Shown one piece after another: positions 62,369 to 64,000 of a DNA stretch of 64,000 nt. The translations under genes and the position numbers were made by a program. The notes beneath the pieces are model-generated. The model saw only the letters and a program-made list of their open reading frames with translations. It was not told where the DNA came from and ran no database searches. Each line of letters starts with the position of its first letter. Position 1 is the first letter of the stretch. The stretch is from a bacterium (GTDB lineage Bacteria > Desulfobacterota > Binatia > HRBIN30 > CADEER01), in NCBI GenBank assembly GCA_019637795.1, contig JAHBUY010000005.1, forward strand, positions 434,001-498,000, in the 5' to 3' direction.

Positions 62369-63444
62369 CCGCCCGTTGCGCCGGCGCTGGCGCCGACACG
62401 CGCCTCGGGTCCGCGCGCCAGCGCCGGCCACACCGCCGCCACGGCGCGGTACACCTCGGCCGGCGTCACATCGGTGATCGGCGTGCCCGCGGGCCCGCTC
62501 ACCCAGCGCGCCCCCGGCCGCGGATGGAACCACTGGCGTGTGATGCGCTCCACCTGTCCCCGGTGGTTGGCGAACACCGCGACGTAGGGACCGCCGAGCA
62601 GTTGCGCGACGTGCGACGGGCCGCAGTCGTTGGCCACCGTCACCTGGCTGGCCAGCACCGCCTGCGCGATGCCGGCCAGCGGGGGCGTGTCGAGGATCGT
62701 GGTGACCTCGGCGAGCGGCGAGCGCGCGATCGGCTGGCGCAGCGCGCGCTCGCCCGGACCGAGGACGACGACGAAGCGGACCGCCGGCCGGGCGGCGCGG
62801 ATCAGCGCGGCGACGGCGAGGAAGCGCTCGATCCCCCACAGCTTGAACGGCGACGCGCCGCCCGGCATCAGGCAGACGTTCTCCTGGCGCGGGTCGATCG
62901 CCGCCGGCGCCGCCGCCGCCGCATCGCGCAGGTGCTCGGCGAGCGACGGCGGCACGCCGAGCGGCTCCAGCAGGCGGAGGTAGTTGAGCGCGCGATAGAT
63001 GGTGAGATCGCGCGGACGGACCGCCGTGAACAGGCGCCGCGCCAGCGGCGTCTCGAAGCCGATGCGGACGCGGGCGCCGCTCAGCCCGACCAGCAGGGTG
63101 ATGAAGGTCGACGCCGGCCGCAGCGTGATCAGCGCGTCGGCGGCGAGCGCGCGCACGGTGCGGATCTGCCCCCACGGCCGGCGCGGCCATGGCACCAGGG
63201 CGTCCGCGAGCCCCTCGCCGACCAGCAGCGCCGCCTCCGCAAACGGCGCGACGATGCTGATCCGCGCCGCCGGATAGCGGCGGCGCAACGAGCTGACCAG
63301 CGGAATGTGACAGACCAGCGTGCCGAGCCGGGCGCGATTCTGCAGGAACACCGCGATGCGCTGGCACCCCGCCTCGGTCGCCGCCCCCTCGCCCACCGAG
63401 CCCCGCCGGCGAGCGGCGGGCGCCGCGTGCGCCGCGGATGCCAC
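62365..63444 (-). CDS. glycosyltransferase family 9 (heptosyltransferase-like)
   Basis: The start is GTG 63444; the product has 359 residues. The two Rossmann domains of GT9 are visible: IAVFLQNRARLGTLVCHIPL at the N-terminus, then ENVCLMPGGASPFKLWGIER, and the donor-binding segment SQVTVANDCGPSHVAQLLGG. Such enzymes transfer heptose from ADP-heptose to LPS core sugars. It lies between Coq4-like and UbiA-like genes, 24 bases from the first and overlapping the second. That is an unexpected place for an LPS enzyme, so another sugar acceptor is possible. Confidence 0.85.
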   Translation of the reverse strand: MASAAHAAPAARRRGSVGEGAATEAGCQRIAVFLQNRARLGTLVCHIPLVSSLRRRYPAARISIVAPFAEAALLVGEGLADALVPWPRRPWGQIRTVRALAADALITLRPASTFITLLVGLSGARVRIGFETPLARRLFTAVRPRDLTIYRALNYLRLLEPLGVPPSLAEHLRDAAAAAPAAIDPRQENVCLMPGGASPFKLWGIERFLAVAALIRAARPAVRFVVVLGPGERALRQPIARSPLAEVTTILDTPPLAGIAQAVLASQVTVANDCGPSHVAQLLGGPYVAVFANHRGQVERITRQWFHPRPGARWVSGPAGTPITDVTPAEVYRAVAAVWPALARGPEARVGASAGATGG

Positions 63445-63468
63445 GGATCGTCCGCCGATCGCGCCGCG

Positions 63469-64000
63469 TCACGCCGCCGGCGGCGGCGGCGAATCGGGGA
63501 GCAGGCTGCGGTACGGCGCGATGCCCTCGCGGGCGCGGATCGCCGCCAGCGAGTCCCCCAGGCTGGCGTGCCAGTCCACCAGGGTGAGCGGCGGCGACTG
63601 CCGGCCGTGGCGCCAGCCCTCGAGCGCCAACTGCAGGACGAAGCCGGTGGTGACCGGCGCGGTGAAGGTGGTGAGGGCGACGATCGCGGCCAGGAAGTCG
63701 CGCGAGTACGGGTGCCCGAACTGCGCCAATTGGAATCCGGAGATCGCCACCTCGTGGCCGGGGCTGGTGCTGTAGCCGCCGACCAGGTGCCAGATTTCGT
63801 GCGTCTGCAGGATGTAGCGGTTCGGATCGTCGAGCTCGGGGTGGTAGCCGGCGACGGAGGCGGGATCGAGCACGTCGAGGTCGTAGCCATTGTCGACGAT
63901 CAGCCGCCGCAGGGTGTCGCCGAGGCTGTCGGCGGCGCGCCCCTGCAGGTGCTCCATGGTCAGGCGCGGCATCGGCGGCCGGCGCCGAAACTCGTCGTAG
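63469..64000 (-). CDS. Coq4-family ubiquinone biosynthesis protein (5' end outside the window)
   Basis: The frame has no stop up to the right edge, so the gene probably begins outside the window; an internal ATG at 63972 would give 167 residues. The diagnostic Coq4 metal site is THEIWHLVGGYSTSPGHEVA (H-E-x-x-H, with a later Glu). Coq4 proteins support ubiquinone assembly as a scaffold or decarboxylase. The C-terminus is Pro/Ala-rich (LLPDSPPPPAA). It lies upstream of GT9 and UbiA-like genes on the same strand, as the first visible gene of that operon. Confidence 0.88.
   Translation of the reverse strand, partial: YDEFRRRPPMPRLTMEHLQGRAADSLGDTLRRLIVDNGYDLDVLDPASVAGYHPELDDPNRYILQTHEIWHLVGGYSTSPGHEVAISGFQLAQFGHPYSRDFLAAIVALTTFTAPVTTGFVLQLALEGWRHGRQSPPLTLVDWHASLGDSLAAIRAREGIAPYRSLLPDSPPPPAA

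Overview
This is a chromosomal window of very GC-rich DNA. It carries about 55 genes on both strands, and almost every gene casts long shadow reading frames in other phases. No rRNA, tRNA, CRISPR array, phage module or transposase gene was seen. The gene mix is that of a free-living, aerobic, Gram-negative-type bacterium: an A-type cytochrome c oxidase operon, an RND-TolC efflux system, an outer-membrane barrel protein, lipoproteins, sigma-54-type two-component regulation and heptosyltransferase-like and Coq4-like genes. Secreted proteins with Pro/Thr linkers and EF-hand pairs, together with P450, PaaX, PPOX and acyl-CoA enzymes, resemble uncultured deltaproteobacteria or Binatota-like lineages. 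That placement is inference from gene content only.

Layout. 0-5 kb: the end of an amine oxidase, a four-helix membrane protein, acyl-CoA dehydrogenase, a RhlE-type DEAD-box helicase and HflX. 5.1-10.1 kb: one respiratory operon (diheme cytochrome c, a 35-residue membrane peptide, oxidase subunits II, I, III and IV, a second subunit III and a small CPVC membrane protein). 10.4-15.7 kb: a secreted repeat protein, a 94-residue protein and a divergent 981-residue ATPase regulator. 15.7-18.5 kb: SDR, PPOX-fold protein, alpha/beta hydrolase and universal stress protein. 18.5-23.5 kb: an oligopeptide-type ABC importer (binding protein, two permeases, no ATPase) coupled to a hydrolase. 23.5-36.3 kb: a matrixin protease with dockerin-like and cohesin-like parts, a GH36-like hydrolase, a minimal CheA-like kinase, an MFS transporter, ArfB, an EF-hand esterase, a TPR protein and class I fumarase. 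36.5-47.8 kb: an operon of PII-like protein, RND pump, adaptor and TolC, then a barrel protein; it is divergent from a kinase/NtrC-type regulator pair. 48-50.4 kb: CheW-DUF4388 protein and a response regulator. 50.7-53.4 kb: P450 and a RES-Xre toxin-antitoxin operon with a cupin gene attached. 53.5-64 kb: an unknown protein, multicopper oxidase, GT39-like transferase, TesB, a PaaX-like regulator with a clear promoter/operator, fatty acid desaturase, MAPEG protein, and a UbiA-like/GT9/Coq4 operon that runs off the window.

Two families of dispersed non-coding elements are present. One is a palindromic ~165-bp MITE-like element (28501-28663 and 50375-50541). The other is a ~190-bp hairpin element with arms rich in ACGGAG (23540-23734 and 36378-36568). 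All four copies lie immediately after, or overlap, the stop codon of a gene.
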